Shown in pieces: positions 37,013-47,715 of a stretch of 64,000 bases of DNA. The position numbers and the translations under genes are program-made. The notes beneath the pieces were generated by a model. The model searched no databases and was not told the DNA's origin. It was given only the letters and a program-made list of their open reading frames with translations. Within the stretch, counting starts at the first letter, position 1. Every line of letters starts with the position of its first letter. The DNA lies in contig NC_088301.1 in assembly GCF_032854445.1 (NCBI RefSeq), positions 16,297,518 through 16,361,517 on the forward strand, written 5' to 3'. The DNA is from Liolophura sinensis. Taxonomy: Eukaryota > Mollusca > Polyplacophora > Chitonida > Chitonidae.

Positions 37013-37372
37013 GAATGGAATGAATGAATGAAGGCTTTGGATTTAACGTCGTACTTAATAATTTTTCAGTCATATGACGACGACATGTTATTAGGTGTGT
37101 CCACATACCCTGTTCATGTCTCTAAAAGTGCTGCCGCCGCTGAAGTACATGCCGAAGACGATAGACGCGACACCCCACCCAGTCACGTTATACTGACACC
37201 TGGCCAACCAGTCCTGTTTTTTTGATCTAAACTTCTCACTGCTGAGCGTCAAGCTAGGCAACGACGAGTATAGTTTTCAAATTCTTTGGTATGACCCACC
37301 CCAGTTTTGACCCCGGGTCTCCCGAGTTCAAAGCGGACGCTCTAACCATTAGGCTAGCGAAATGAATGTTAA
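37013..37372 (-). mobile_element. SINE-2 copy, antisense, near full length
   Basis: Begins on the plus strand with an (ATGA)n end, then GGATTTAACGTCGTACTTAA, TTTTTCAGTCATATGACGAC, AAGTGCTGCCGCCGCTGAAG, CCCACCCAGTCACGTTATAC, CTGGCCAACCAGTCCTG, and ends with GACCCCGGGTCTCCCGAGTT and AAAGCGGACGCTCTAACC. On the minus strand this is tRNA-like head with A-box and a decayed B-box, body, conserved CATATGACTGAAAAATT block and short tandem 3' end. It is the most complete member of this subfamily here. Confidence 0.9.
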
Positions 37373-37557
37373 CGATGTCAAGCAGATAAAAACCCGTGTA
37401 GATATAGATCGTCCATCCTCAGCAATCATCGGAAAGGTCACAAAAAGGTCGACTTTATATATCCGTTTTTATCTATATCCAGGCACGGTTAAATTAGTCC
37501 GACTTATCTCATCCCCAAACAGTACATGTACACGACCTTAAGTTTCTATTTCTATGC

Positions 37558-38497
37558 CTTTGCTACAGCAGGATTTTAAATGGAATTATAAAGTATATTA
37601 GAACTAAAGTAAGTCTTGTTATTCTAGACACATGTGTCCGCGTCACGTGCGTCATGTCTTGCGTCATAATTTTGAACAGCCGGTATCTTTGCAAACCACC
37701 TGACCGGTGAAGTGAAAATAGCTGCTTTGATACGCCTAAACGTGTATTCAATCAGAGGTATTCAAATATCGCCGTTTATTTTTGCCTCTCGGTGGTTCGC
37801 TCTATTACAAACATTCACAACCATGACACCTGTACAACCTTATGTATATTTCTTGTGAAATGTCATCTGTCTGTTCCACAGTCAGTTAGACGCGCACGCG
37901 CGCAAATTAATGGTGTTCATGCCCATACAGTTTTTATGACATTTTGCGTAAGAAGCGACCACTGATGTTGCAAATATAGAATCAAAGGTAAAATGTTCTA
38001 TGCTTTCTCAAAGTTCAGGGATAACAGAGCTAATGGAAATATTTAGATATTTATGGCACTGGCCAATTATAGCCAATGGCCGACGGGAGTATGATCTAGT
38101 GGTTTGTAAATAATCTCTGGTTAATTCCGTGATGGACACAGACTCCTGTATCATGGGTATGTGAGAACCCAGACAAGATGTGACAACATGATTGTTTCGC
38201 TATTTGCTGTTCGAAATATATATCGTGACCAGATAGTGCCAGCACTAACTGAGTAAAAACCCCGCGACAAAGACACGGTCAGGTTGGTGAAACACCGTAC
38301 ATGTTCTTGTCGGAAACGTGATAAAATATGCCAGATATTACCATAGTGATGTTTGTTTCTAAAGGACATGTTGTATTAGCGCAGAACAACATGTTTTATA
38401 TGCTGAAGACAAAATCACATTGCAAAGATCCCGGCATGCTTCAGTACCAGAAGAATGAATGGCAATGCATGTATATTGTTTCTATGGTAGATGAAGT
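37558..38497. other. Non-coding stretch, no supported gene
   Basis: Frames of 60-72 codons on both strands, no domain or splice support. The last part leads directly into the 56-bp array. Confidence 0.5.
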
Positions 38498-39057
38498 CAA
38501 ACATAATGTGTGCCTCAAATAAAAGGCAACACAGAACTGTATCCAGAAATATTCAAACATAATGTGTGCCTCCAATAAAAGGTAACACAGAACTGTATCC
38601 AGAAATATTCAAACATAATGTGTGCCTCCAATAAAAGGTAACACAGAACTGTATCCAGAAATATTCAAACATAATGTGTGCCTCAAATAAAAGGCAACAC
38701 AGAGCTGTATCCAGAAATATTCAAACATAAGGTGTGCCTCAAATAAAAGGCAACACAGAACTGTATCCAGAAATATTCAAACATAATGTGTGCCTCCAAT
38801 AAAAGGTAACACAGAACTGTATCCAGAAATATTCAAACATAAGGTGTGCCTCAAATAATAGGCAACACAGAACTGTATCCAGAAATATTCAAACATAATG
38901 TGTGCCTCAAATAAAAAGCAACACAGAACTGTATCCTGAAATATTCAAACATAAGGTGTGCCTCAAATAAAAGGCAACACGGAACTGTATCCAGAAATAT
39001 TCAAACATAATGTGTGCCTCAAATAAAAGGCAACACAAGACTGTGTCCAGAAATATT
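38498..39057. repeat. 56-bp minisatellite, ten copies
   Basis: CAAACATAATGTGTGCCTC recurs every 56 bp from 38498 to 39002, each unit continuing with AATAAAAGGCAACACAGAAC and TGTATCCAGAAATATT. Variants include GGTGTGCC for TGTGTGCC, CCAATAAAAGGTAAC for CAAATAAAAGGCAAC and AATAATAGG. High identity (few differences per unit) points to recent expansion or homogenisation. Every unit carries an AATAAA word on the plus strand, of unknown relevance. Confidence 0.97.
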
Positions 39058-39109
39058 TCATCAGGGATGATTTTACAGAAATGTTGCTCAGACAAATATA
39101 TGAAATGAA

Positions 39110-39245
39110 ATAAACCAGGACTGTCCTGGGGAATAAGCATCCCCGGGGCCTAAAACTTTTGCATTATTGTTGTATGGTAAATGTGATAGATAACACAGCG
39201 TTTGGTGTAATTCTCGACCAGTGATGTCTAATAAATTGTAATAAA
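39110..39245 (+). repeat. Interspersed repeat R1, 3' part
   Basis: ATAAACCAGGACTGTCCTGG, ATAAGCATCCCCGGGGCCT, TTTTGCATTATTG, TATGGTAAATGTGATAGA and GACCAGTGATGTCTAATAAA align in order with 11741-11880. It begins about 50 bp after the 56-bp array. Confidence 0.7.
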
Positions 39246-39363
39246 ATAAATCACCGCAGCTGTCTTTTTTTCTTTTGCGTTGTTGTTTTTTGTTTTCTTT
39301 TCTTTTTTACATAGTTCTACTTATGCCATGGAGCTGGAGGCAGGGAGGGGCGAGGATTTTGAC

Positions 39364-39412
39364 GATGTGACGTCACATCACTTAAATGTGGTCTGAGAAA
39401 GCCGCCATATTG
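39364..39412. promoter_or_regulatory. Palindromic CRE and YY1-type site
   Basis: GATGTGACGTCACATC at 39364-39379 is a perfect 16-bp palindrome centred on the CREB/ATF site TGACGTCA. AAAGCCGCCATATTG at 39398-39412 is an antisense YY1-type site (CAATATGGCGGC on the minus strand). Such pairs occur in animal promoters (established for CRE and YY1). No coding exon was found next to them, and the minus-strand ATG inside the YY1 word opens only 8 codons. Binding is inference. Confidence 0.35.
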
Positions 39413-39922
39413 TATCTTACTTTAAATGCTTTTTATGGCTCATCAGCACCCTCTTCCCCCTCCCATAAAAAATAGTTGTGGATATTGATGAATATTAATG
39501 CCACTGACTTTGTCACATCGTTAACATTCCCTATATATAAATTAAAAGGCGAAATAAACTAACTGCGCAGGCCCATCCATAAGTCCAAATTTTGGCTATT
39601 AGATTTAGCGAGACAACGGGAACAATAAACCCACCGCGTGATTAAAAAATAAAGGTGTTATTCATTGACAGGTCCGCAATTGTCATCTGCCATAATAGCT
39701 TTATAAAGCAATGGCTGAAGTGAAATGATTAAGGTTTTTTTTATAATTGTCATTTATGGCCAGGTATCAATTAGCATGTATTAGTATTAATTTACTCCAT
39801 TTTACTGTAACTGTAAATAATGAATAGTAAAAAAAGTGTACATGTACATGAATCCTTCAGTCCGATTAATGAAACTGTTATCAAATAATAGCTACAGGAA
39901 TGCACAATAGCACGGATTATAC

Positions 39923-40153
39923 TTATTTATTTATTTATTTATTTATTTGATTGGCGTTTTACGCCGTACTCAAGAATATTTCACTTATATTACGGCTGCC
40001 AGCATTATAGTGGGAGGAAACCGGTAAACTCACGGCTATCCACTGGTCATCCATCAGGCAGGTTTTTCTATGAAGAGTGAGAGAGGAAGCCGGCACGCGC
40101 CGGACTTGAACTCACAGCGACAGCATTGGTGAGAGGCTCATGGGTCAGCATGG
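39923..40153 (-). mobile_element. SINE-1 copy, antisense, near full length
   Basis: Plus strand reads (ATTT)n, GATTGGCGTTTTACGCCGTA, CTCAAGAATATTTCACTTAT, CAGCATTATAGTGGGAGGAA, then AGAGAGGAAGCCGGC, GGACTTGAACTCACAGCGAC and GGTGAGAGGCTCATGGGTCA. GACTTGAACTCA is the decayed antisense B-box of the tRNA-like region. Part of the core (the GCAGAGCCCGGGG stretch) is replaced by divergent text. Confidence 0.9.
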
Positions 40154-40888
40154 TCTATATATACCTGTCCAAAACTATACCTATAACCTATGGCTAAATT
40201 TCCATTCCTACTATCTACAACACAAGAAGCCATGGCTGAATACAACCTCATGTATACAGCACCAAGATGTAACGTTTGACCTAAGCAAGACTGACGAAAA
40301 AATGTAAGAAACCATTTTCAAAAAGACGCGATTCCTTTCGGACTAGTTCACGTTTTGTTTAACAATGACAGTGAAGGATCACTGGATAACATATTTTTAT
40401 CTTCCGTCCCAAGAACTTTTTGTAGTTCAGAATAATTCAACACCGTATATACTCCAGAGAAATGTCTGGGGATTTGTGTGTGTCTGTTGTCAAATTCAAA
40501 TGATTTGCAAACATGGATAAAATATTTAAGATGTGAAATAATTTGAAATCTTATACCGACTGTCTGTTGGAACCTGACTGGCGCCTTAATTCGATAAACA
40601 AAACCGAGTTGAAGAAAACCTGGTGGTTATAAGAACCATAATTCCTGGCAGGTTTGGATCAATCGATAACAGCTAGCTTTCTTTTTGGCTTTCCGCTGCC
40701 GTTCCCTGATAAACAGCAAGCTGAGATTGACTTGTGCCATGACCAGATCTCTGGACGTGCGTTATGTAAGAGTTGGCAGAGCCAGACTGACTTTCCCGTG
40801 GGGTTCTCCGATGTCTTGGAAGTCCGTACGGCCTCCCCATAGACGTATATTACCCTAACAAATAGCGGTCTGATTGCCCTTTTTACAG

Positions 40889-41051
40889 AATGTGTGGAGA
40901 ATACAGCGGTAGTTATAACGTCATATTAGCCACGTTGCTTTTAGTAGGGGGAAAAAAGGTTTTCTGTATGTTGACCTTGGCCCCTGGCCATCAGGGTCTC
41001 CCTGATAACTTTGTAGTATACAGACTCAGGCCAACGTTTGGAAAGAAACAG
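40889..41051 (+). CDS. Weak exon candidate, unknown protein
   Basis: A strong acceptor (TTGCCCTTTTTACAG) ends at 40888 and a frame beginning MCGEYSGSYNVILATLL stays open to a donor-like AAACAG/GTCAAC at 41051 and beyond to 41078. The peptide includes a short hydrophobic stretch (VILATLLLVGG). No domain recognised; the donor is weak (GTCAAC). Confidence 0.15.
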
Positions 41052-41329
41052 GTCAACAAAGCAAGTGTCAATGTTTAGAACTTTTCTTGTCTAAAGTAAC
41101 ACAGTAGCTGTGCTCATTCGTGCCTTTACGATGGCGACTTTTCGCGTAGACTGGCGACGTACTATTTATGCCTTTAAAGAGGGCCAATGGCCAATCTAGC
41201 TTGGATCCGAGTCGCCATTGCGCGGGAAAATAAATAAATAAATTTTGCCAGTGAATTGCTCCGTGAAGCCTTTCGTCAGGAGGAAGTTCATGTTGGTTTC
41301 CTAGGGTGTCCCTGGTTACCCTGTAGAAT

Positions 41330-41998
41330 AGAGCTTGGGACAACAATCTTTCCATACAATCTAGATCTGCATATAGAATAAGGCTTGGACATCAGTTCTG
41401 TCAGGTTTCGTTGTGCGTGTGAAATATAACAGCTTCCATCCAACTTTTCTGGTACAATCTCAATCTGTATGTGGAATAGGGCTTGGGCATGTTTTGTCGT
41501 GCGTGTGAGATATAACAGCTTCCATCCAACTTTTCGGGTACAATCTCGATCTACATGTGCAATAGGGCTTGGGCATGTTTTGTCGCGCGTGTGAGATATA
41601 ACAGCTTCCTTCCAACTTTTCTGGTACAATCTCGATCTGCATGTGTAATAGGGCTTGGGAATCAGTTCTTCCCTGTTTCGTTGTGCGTCTGAAATATAAC
41701 AGCTTCCATCCAACTGTTCGGGTGCAATCTCGATCTGCATGTGTAATAGGGCTTGGGGATCAGTTCTTCCCTGTTTCGTTGTGCGTCTGAAATATAACAG
41801 CTTCCATCCAACTGTTCGGGTGCAATCTCGATCTGCATGTGTAATAGGGCTTGGGCATGTTTCGTCGTGCGTGTGAGATATAACAGCTTCCATCCAACTG
41901 TCCGGGTACAATCTCAATCTGCAGGTGTAATAGGGCTTGGGGATCAGTTCTGCCATGTTTCGTCGTGCGTGTGATGTATCACAGCTTTCACCCGACAC
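41330..41998. repeat. Minisatellite with alternating 86- and 98-bp units
   Basis: GCTTGG starts units at 41383, 41481, 41567, 41653, 41751, 41849 and 41935, so lengths are 98, 86, 86, 98, 98 and 86 bp, with a partial unit before. Each contains ATATAACAGCTTCCATCCAA, ACAATCTCGATCTGCATGTG and AATAGGGC. The 98-bp type carries a 12-bp insertion (ATCAGTTCTTCC in place of a shorter CATG run). A 245-codon minus frame crosses it only because stops are absent from the unit. Confidence 0.95.
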
Positions 41999-43624
41999 AG
42001 TTTTTTCCGGTACACAGCATACCATTAAAGCACCTTATGCTAAGAACAGTCAGTTACAATCATCTCAGTCAATCTTTGATCTCTTTACTTCTTATAAAAA
42101 TGTGCAAAAGCCGTTCCATTTAACCGGATATAAGAAAGGGAACTAAACGTGATTTGTATACATCACATGCACGAGCCATCTTTGTATCACAAATATTGAT
42201 TAAAAATGACTACAGCATCAAAATCAAGATTATCCATTTCGCCGTAAAAGAGGTGCAACAGCATGCAGACGATTATCATCGATGTTTAGATATGAATACG
42301 TTCCACAACTACATGTAAGCTAAGGTTATCTAGATCGGCATGGACGTTGCATATTTTCAACATTTCAATATTTTCTGAGATATTTGTAAACTACTTTAAA
42401 AAGTCGGCAAGCAAATAATGTGCCTTGAGATTTTATAGATTTCACAAACGGATTAGTTACAAAAGACTCCTAGCAAAAGAACAAGATCAATATATGAAGA
42501 GCTATTTTCGATATCACCATATAAGACTTTGCCAATCCTTCTTGTATGCAAGGATTGGCATGTTTTACACAATATTTCCATGACCTGTTATAAATTATGG
42601 ATACATTATGTTGAATGGTCCTTTGTGCTGACTATATTTAGGCCTTTACTACATTACGATTGTCCCGGGGGTGTTCGCCATTTTTTCCGTATTCACAGGG
42701 CCAATGACATTGTCAATTGCAATGGTAGTTTTTTTTTTACTGCTCGCTGTTTTAACTTGTGTTCAATGCTTACACCCGACTATACGCTTTGCTGTATGTT
42801 TACCATTGCCTTGAGTGCTCTACTAAACAGACGTTAATGTATTTGCATTGCCCTCTTCCATAGCTACAGACAATAGGTAATCGTTTGATCAGTAAACATG
42901 ACCGGACAGTCTGAGTAATTGCGCGAAAGGATTATACTTGTATTTAGAAGGAAAGTATATATTATCAGGGCATATCGCGTCACATTGTCGGTGACTCGGG
43001 CCTATCATCAGCGATCCTGTATACTTAGATTAACGCTGTGCTCGTACATAATAACATACACCATAGAACATGATACCGTTAGCATCATGTCTCCTAGACA
43101 ACGAGTAGCGCGTACTACGTCACTTGTAAGCGGGAGATTGCGTAAACACTAATGGTGTAGCTCACAATTAAATGATCATACATCAATAATTCCGTGTCCA
43201 CATATCGTATCTTTATTTTCGCACACAACTGCTTTATACAACATTGATATTCAGACAACTATGAGAATGTCTTAAGATCTCGATGCCTTTAATTAAATGA
43301 ATATTAATTTAATTTTCCATGATATTTATCTGTTCAGAGTACGGTCTATTCTGCATGTTCTTGTGCTGATATAAAAAGAAACGTGGTTAAGCACATTACA
43401 CTACATTACATTACTTGAACTGCTGCTGCATACCGTACCACAAAGGCAATCAGAGCTATGGGGTTAGGAAACGGAGCTCCAGGGGAAGCAATAAAACTGC
43501 GATGATTGTAAAAGTCTCTGACAAGACATCATGGGCAACGAGGAAAGTATACCTGTTACTATTCTCACATTAATAACGAGCAAAGTATCTGGGTGTCGGG
43601 ATTTGGCCAATAATCGTTTTTTAG
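41999..43624. other. Non-coding stretch, no supported gene
   Basis: Contains a 102-codon plus frame at 42529-42837 rich in Cys and hydrophobics without a recognised domain, and one hairpin. No mobile element recognised. Confidence 0.45.
42531..42559. other. Perfect 10-bp inverted repeat
   Basis: GCCAATCCTT at 42531-42540 and AAGGATTGGC at 42550-42559 are exact reverse complements around a 9-base loop. It could form a hairpin in DNA or RNA. The stem is short and no flanking element is recognised. Confidence 0.7.
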
Positions 43625-43841
43625 ATTTATTTATTTGATTGGTGTTTTACGCCGTACTCAAAAATATTTCACTCATACGACGGCGGCCAGCGTTATGGTG
43701 GAAGGAAACCGGGCAGAGCCCGGGGGAACCCCACGATCATCCGTTGGTTGCTGACAGACCTTCCCACTTACGGCTGGAGAGGAGGCTAGCATGAGCTGGA
43801 CTTGAACTAACAGCGACCGCGTTGGTGAGAGGCTCCTGGGT
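43625..43841 (-). mobile_element. SINE-1 copy, antisense, near full length
   Basis: ATTTATTTATTTGATTGGTG, TTTTACGCCGTACTCAAAAA, ACGACGGCGGCCAGCGTTAT, GGGCAGAGCCCGGGGGAAC, CACGATCATCCGTTGGTTGC, CCTTCCCACTTACGGCTGG, GCTGGACTTGAACTAACAGC and GGTGAGAGGCTCCTGGG. One of the best preserved bodies here; the outermost part of the tRNA-like head is missing. Confidence 0.93.
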
Positions 43842-44219
43842 TTGTTTTTTAGAGTATATAACGATAATTTGCGAGATGTCCCTGTTAAACAAGGTTCAGT
43901 GAGGTTGTTCGTTTTTCGGTAAGGTGATTCCTCTACACAAATGTTTTCCCCTCTGAAATATTCATGTAAGTCCATTGATGTTTTCACTCTGCCTTATTAT
44001 AGAGCTTCATACAAGGCACTGTACATGCATTTACTGCTTCTCATATAGTAGAATGATCCAATTCGAAAACAGAAAGCTTCTGACGGTTTCTGACGGTTTC
44101 TAACATTTAATCAATATCCAATATTCTGCTTAATCTTTTACTTATGCATAATGGATGGATTTGTGTTTTTTATCTATAGATCACAGCCACTTTTTTACAA
44201 TGCCATTACATATACAGTG

Positions 44220-45055
44220 GTTTGATTCATGGTTCACAGACATTCTTGCACAACTGCATAAGGCATTTATTTGCATTGTAATCCAATGGTAACATGCATT
44301 ATCTACTTCAGGGGTAACATACAGGATAATCCATTGGTCGATGAAAGGCATACTTGCACACCTGTATAAGAGATTGTTATTACATCTGAAACCATTGGTC
44401 TGAAACATTCTTGCACATCTGCGAGATAGATGCTATTTACATTATAATTCAGTGGTAACATACATGATAATCCAGTGCTACATGTAACATATATTATAGT
44501 TCATTGGTACTTGTAACATACATTACAATTCATTGGTATATGTAACATACATTATAATCCAATGCTACATGTAACATACATTATAATCCATTGCTACATG
44601 TAACATACATTATAGTTCATTGCTACATGTAACATACATTACAGTTCATTGGTATATGTAATATACATTATAATCCATTGCTACATGTAACATACATTAT
44701 CATCCATTGCTACATGTAACATACATTATAATCCATTGCTACATGTAACATACATTATAGTCCATTGGTACATGTAACATACATTACAGTTCATTGGTAC
44801 ATGTAACATACATTACAATTCATTGATATATGTAACATACATTATAATCCATTGATATATGTAACATACATTATAATCCATTGGTACATGTAACATACAT
44901 TATAATCCATTACTACATGTAACATACATTATAGTCCATTGGTACGTGTAACATACATTACAGTTCATTGGCAACACACAGATTTCCACATCTGCTTAGT
45001 GGATGCGTTTGCATTATAATCTATTGGTCACATGTATTCGTATACAGCTGCATCA
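44220..45055. repeat. 29-bp minisatellite with degenerate flanks
   Basis: The core, 44456-44968, holds about 17 units of 29 bp of the form ACATACATTATAATCCATTG followed by STACATGTA-type text (GCTACATGTA, GGTATATGTA, GGTACATGTA). On both sides (44220-44455 and 44969-45055) longer, diverged units carry the same CATTATAATC and CATTGGT words mixed with CACATCTGC, suggesting a young homogenised centre inside an older array. Confidence 0.93.
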
Positions 45056-45236
45056 GTTTGAATCCTTCATCACACACTACAATTTATTACAGTATGTTAA
45101 TATATTAATATTATTTTATTAAAAGCTGGAATAACACTGAAGAGCATTACGCGTGTCACATGAAATGTGACATCAGTACAACATCACTGAATACATGTAT
45201 GTTGGTTTAATTTGTGTCGTAGTCTATTGGTCACAG
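45056..45236. other. Short AT-rich spacer
   Basis: AT-rich linker between the 29-bp array and the SINE-1 copy; no feature recognised. Confidence 0.5.
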
Positions 45237-45450
45237 AGGGGCTTCCGTAGCTTAGTTGGTTAGCGCGCTAGCCTAGCATAATGACCCAATGCGGTCCCTG
45301 TGAGTTCAGCTCATGCTAGCTCTCCGGCCGTACGTGGATGTCGTGGGATTCCCCCGGGCTCTGCCCGGTTTCCTCCCACCATAATGCCGCCGTAGTATAA
45401 TTGAAATATTCTTGAGTACGGCATAAAACACCAATCAAATAAATAAATAA
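45237..45450 (+). mobile_element. SINE-1 copy, sense, head to tail with internal deletions
   Basis: Starts GGGGCTTCCG, then TAGCTTAGTTGG at 45248-45259, an exact fit to the polymerase III A-box pattern. Continues with GTTAGCGCGCTAGCC, AATGACCCAATGCGGTCCC, a decayed B-box (GTGAGTTCAGCTC), CCGGCCGTACGTGG, GGGCTCTGCCCGGTTTCC, TTGAGTACGGCATAAAACAC and an AAATAAATAAATA tail. Short deletions remove the CAGCAACCTGCGG part. It shows directly that the family has a tRNA-like 5' head. Confidence 0.95.
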
Positions 45451-46717
45451 GTATACATAATGTCCTCCGTACATGATGATGTGCTAAATTCTGCCTAAAC
45501 AAAGGTATTGCATAACGCTTTTTTTATTTTCTCATGTAAACCGTTTACAACTAAGGGACGCAACTCATACTCGCCTTTCGCTTCTCCAAAAGTTAAGCAG
45601 TCCTAATGACTTAGTCAAAATTATAAATATATTGTTAAAGTGCTTGGATTTCGCTTGGATTGCGCCCGATGAAAATTGGGAACTATTTCCTTAATATTAT
45701 TTTAAGACAAAGGTGACAATATTTTAACTTCTATGGTTATCAACTATGCCTTATGTTGTTAAATTTTGATTTACTCAGAAAATTTATTTGATGCAAGTAT
45801 GAAGATTTATTCCGTGCATTCGGAGCAAAGTTGAAATGTGGAAATGTATTAGCAGTTATGTCTTGCCTTGAATAACTGATATCTCGATATCGGTCTATTC
45901 CATTAGTTTTTTTTTTTTTGGCTTCATTTTCCCATCTTACGTAATGAATATAAGCGGAAGTCATATTCCTCGAGTCCTTTTGTCCGGAACTGCAAAGAAA
46001 GACTCCTGAGGGATTGCATTAAGCCTGTTATCGCCTGAAGCCCATATCGACGTTTGTCAAATCGCTGTGTTGATGCAGATTTTCGATGGGGTCAGCATCA
46101 GAACTATGGAGGCTGAAATACACATCCAGTCGAGTATTAAAATCAGTCCACTGAGGATGTATGCCAAATATAACTGACGCTTACAAAAAATCAATCCGTG
46201 CGATTTCCTCACGGACACAATCCTGATTAGTTGATTTCCATTTCAATGTTGGTGTCTCACGGAAATACTTCGTTTCAGTGAGGCAAAGACCCACGAACAC
46301 GATCCCTTAATTTAGTTTTAAGTTTTCTAATTTCATGCATTGCGGGAAAAGTAGCGAGAGTTTATGTTGCGTAACAGAGCAGAAATAAAGATTATTGTTC
46401 CGATTCTTGCGACAATCTGTTTGGAAAACTGAATATTTTCTCATTAAGGAATAATTTATATGTATTAATGTCAGGATTTAAAATGCTTCAGCCAGGTACA
46501 AGGTAATTGTAAAGCATAAGGCCTACAAACACCGGAAGTGCGCATTCTCCATTGAGTTAGACGATATCCCACTCTTCACATGAAGTGTTGTGCCCTGCAC
46601 ACCATATCCACTCAGACACGCCACTGAGTACCATCCTATTTCGACCTACACTTGCAACAGATTAAACATAAACGTAAATGCTGCATGCATCGAATACAGC
46701 GCTATAGACAAAAAACA
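45451..46717. other. Non-coding stretch, no supported gene
   Basis: Frames of up to 74 codons only. No repeat or exon recognised. The following short array ends this spacer. Confidence 0.45.
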
Positions 46718-46764
46718 ACCAGGCAACCAGCCAGGCAAGCAACCAGGCAACCAGCCAGACAGTA
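46718..46764. repeat. Short CAACCAGG-type tandem repeat
   Basis: CAACCAGGCAACCAGCCAGG and related words give about four imperfect 8-12-bp units. Confidence 0.75.
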
Positions 46765-47439
46765 GCTCGTCTCGCCAGATGCCAGGATTCTGTACCAACT
46801 GATTAACATGTATCTGCGGCTTCTTAGTAAACAGTAAAAACATGATGCGGATGGAAAAGTCAAGCCTATAGCGAAACATACAGACCACTTAGCCAACGAC
46901 AAATCTCAGTAGCCTGTTATGTATGCATGTTACCGCATTATACAGCCTGCAGAAATGGCTTGTCTGCTGTCTGCTTTTTCTGCTTTCTTTCTTCTTGGTT
47001 TGCTCTTGAAACTCTTGAATCCTATCGTGATGTATAAAATGCTCCAACAAAGAATGAGAAAGGAGTTTTTTACATGCATAAATTGCCTGCCCAAGGCCGG
47101 GCCTGAACCCGCACTTAGTGTGTCCTTTTGAAAGAAACCTTAACCACGCAACTTTGGTCCTATCTCTCTCAACAACCGCCACCCCACTCCCATCCCCACT
47201 CTCTCACCACACATACCTCGACATTTTTGATTGTTTTGTCCCAGTTATGTGAGCTACCAGTAATCTTAATCATTCAGGGATTTTGTCTTAGTTCTGAGTC
47301 ATCAATATCAGTTATGGCGTCAACGTCAGTGCGTCATTTATCACTAGTCTTTTATATATATCATTCTGTTTCAAAGGGAATACACTTCGTTAAGTTTGTA
47401 CTCGTTTCACGAATGTTTCTTTCTCTGCTCATCTTTTAG
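46765..47439. other. Probable intron 5' of the membrane exon
   Basis: No exon recognised. At 47070-47130 a GGCCGGGCCTGAACCCGCAC segment resembles an antisense tRNA-like SINE head. The last 40 bases are T/C-rich (TTTCTTTCTCTGCTCATC), as expected of a polypyrimidine tract before the acceptor at 47438-47439. Confidence 0.45.
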
Positions 47440-47715
47440 GGCTGTTGCTCTTCGTGTCTGAGACAGATGGGAAAACGCTGGGGTCGAACGTCACGAACAC
47501 TAACTACAGCCGACACAAGGGACAACTCGTTAAGTCCGTGAAGAAAATCAACGAGACGGAAAGAGTGCTTATTCTGATCTGTGGCTTTATCTTGGGGGTG
47601 CCCCTCACTGTTCTCGCGGGCTGTGGGGTGAGGGCGTTCGCTCTGTCCATGTGGGAAGATTATAAAATTAAAGCGATTCGGAGGAATTATTTGTATCGGA
47701 TGCGTGTTGCCAGCG
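47440..47715 (+). CDS. Internal exon of a single-pass membrane protein, unknown family
   Basis: A polypyrimidine tract and CATCTTTTAG acceptor precede a 276-bp open exon that ends at a consensus donor (CAGCG/GTGAGT). The exon starts and ends in phase 1. The 91 complete codons read, in order: a short hydrophobic start (LLLFVSETDG), three N-glycosylation sequons (NVT, NYS, NET) in a polar stretch, one transmembrane helix of about 22 residues (VLILICGFILGVPLTVLAGC), and a basic cytoplasmic-type segment (YKIKAIRRNYLYRMR). Sequons before and positive charges after the helix suggest an extracellular N side. Third codon positions are G/C-rich, unlike flanking DNA. Family not recognised; the gene's other exons were not found. 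Alternatively it is the last exon, ending at the TGA at 47733. Confidence 0.65.

Larger units (their letters stand above)
36500..37557. repeat. Two-unit tandem duplication of about 0.54 kb including SINE-2
   Basis: Unit 1 (about 36500-37003) and unit 2 (about 37034-37557) share a SINE-2 copy and also about 180 bp beyond it. The words AAAACCCGTGTAGATATAGA, CAGGCACGGTTAA, TTAGTCCG and CTTATCTCATCCCCAAA occur in both, with offsets of about 535-553 bp. Because non-SINE flank is shared, this is either a segmental tandem duplication after insertion or two copies of a larger composite element. Confidence 0.85.

Noticed and set aside
41288-42025. 245-codon minus-strand open frame with repeated peptide motifs
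   Set aside because: It is the 86/98-bp minisatellite read through; the 86-bp unit changes phase, so the peptide repeat is not conserved in frame.
45237-45310. tRNA gene at the GGGGCTTCCG head
   Set aside because: A-box is perfect but the B-box and 3' acceptor half are not; it continues into the SINE-1 core.
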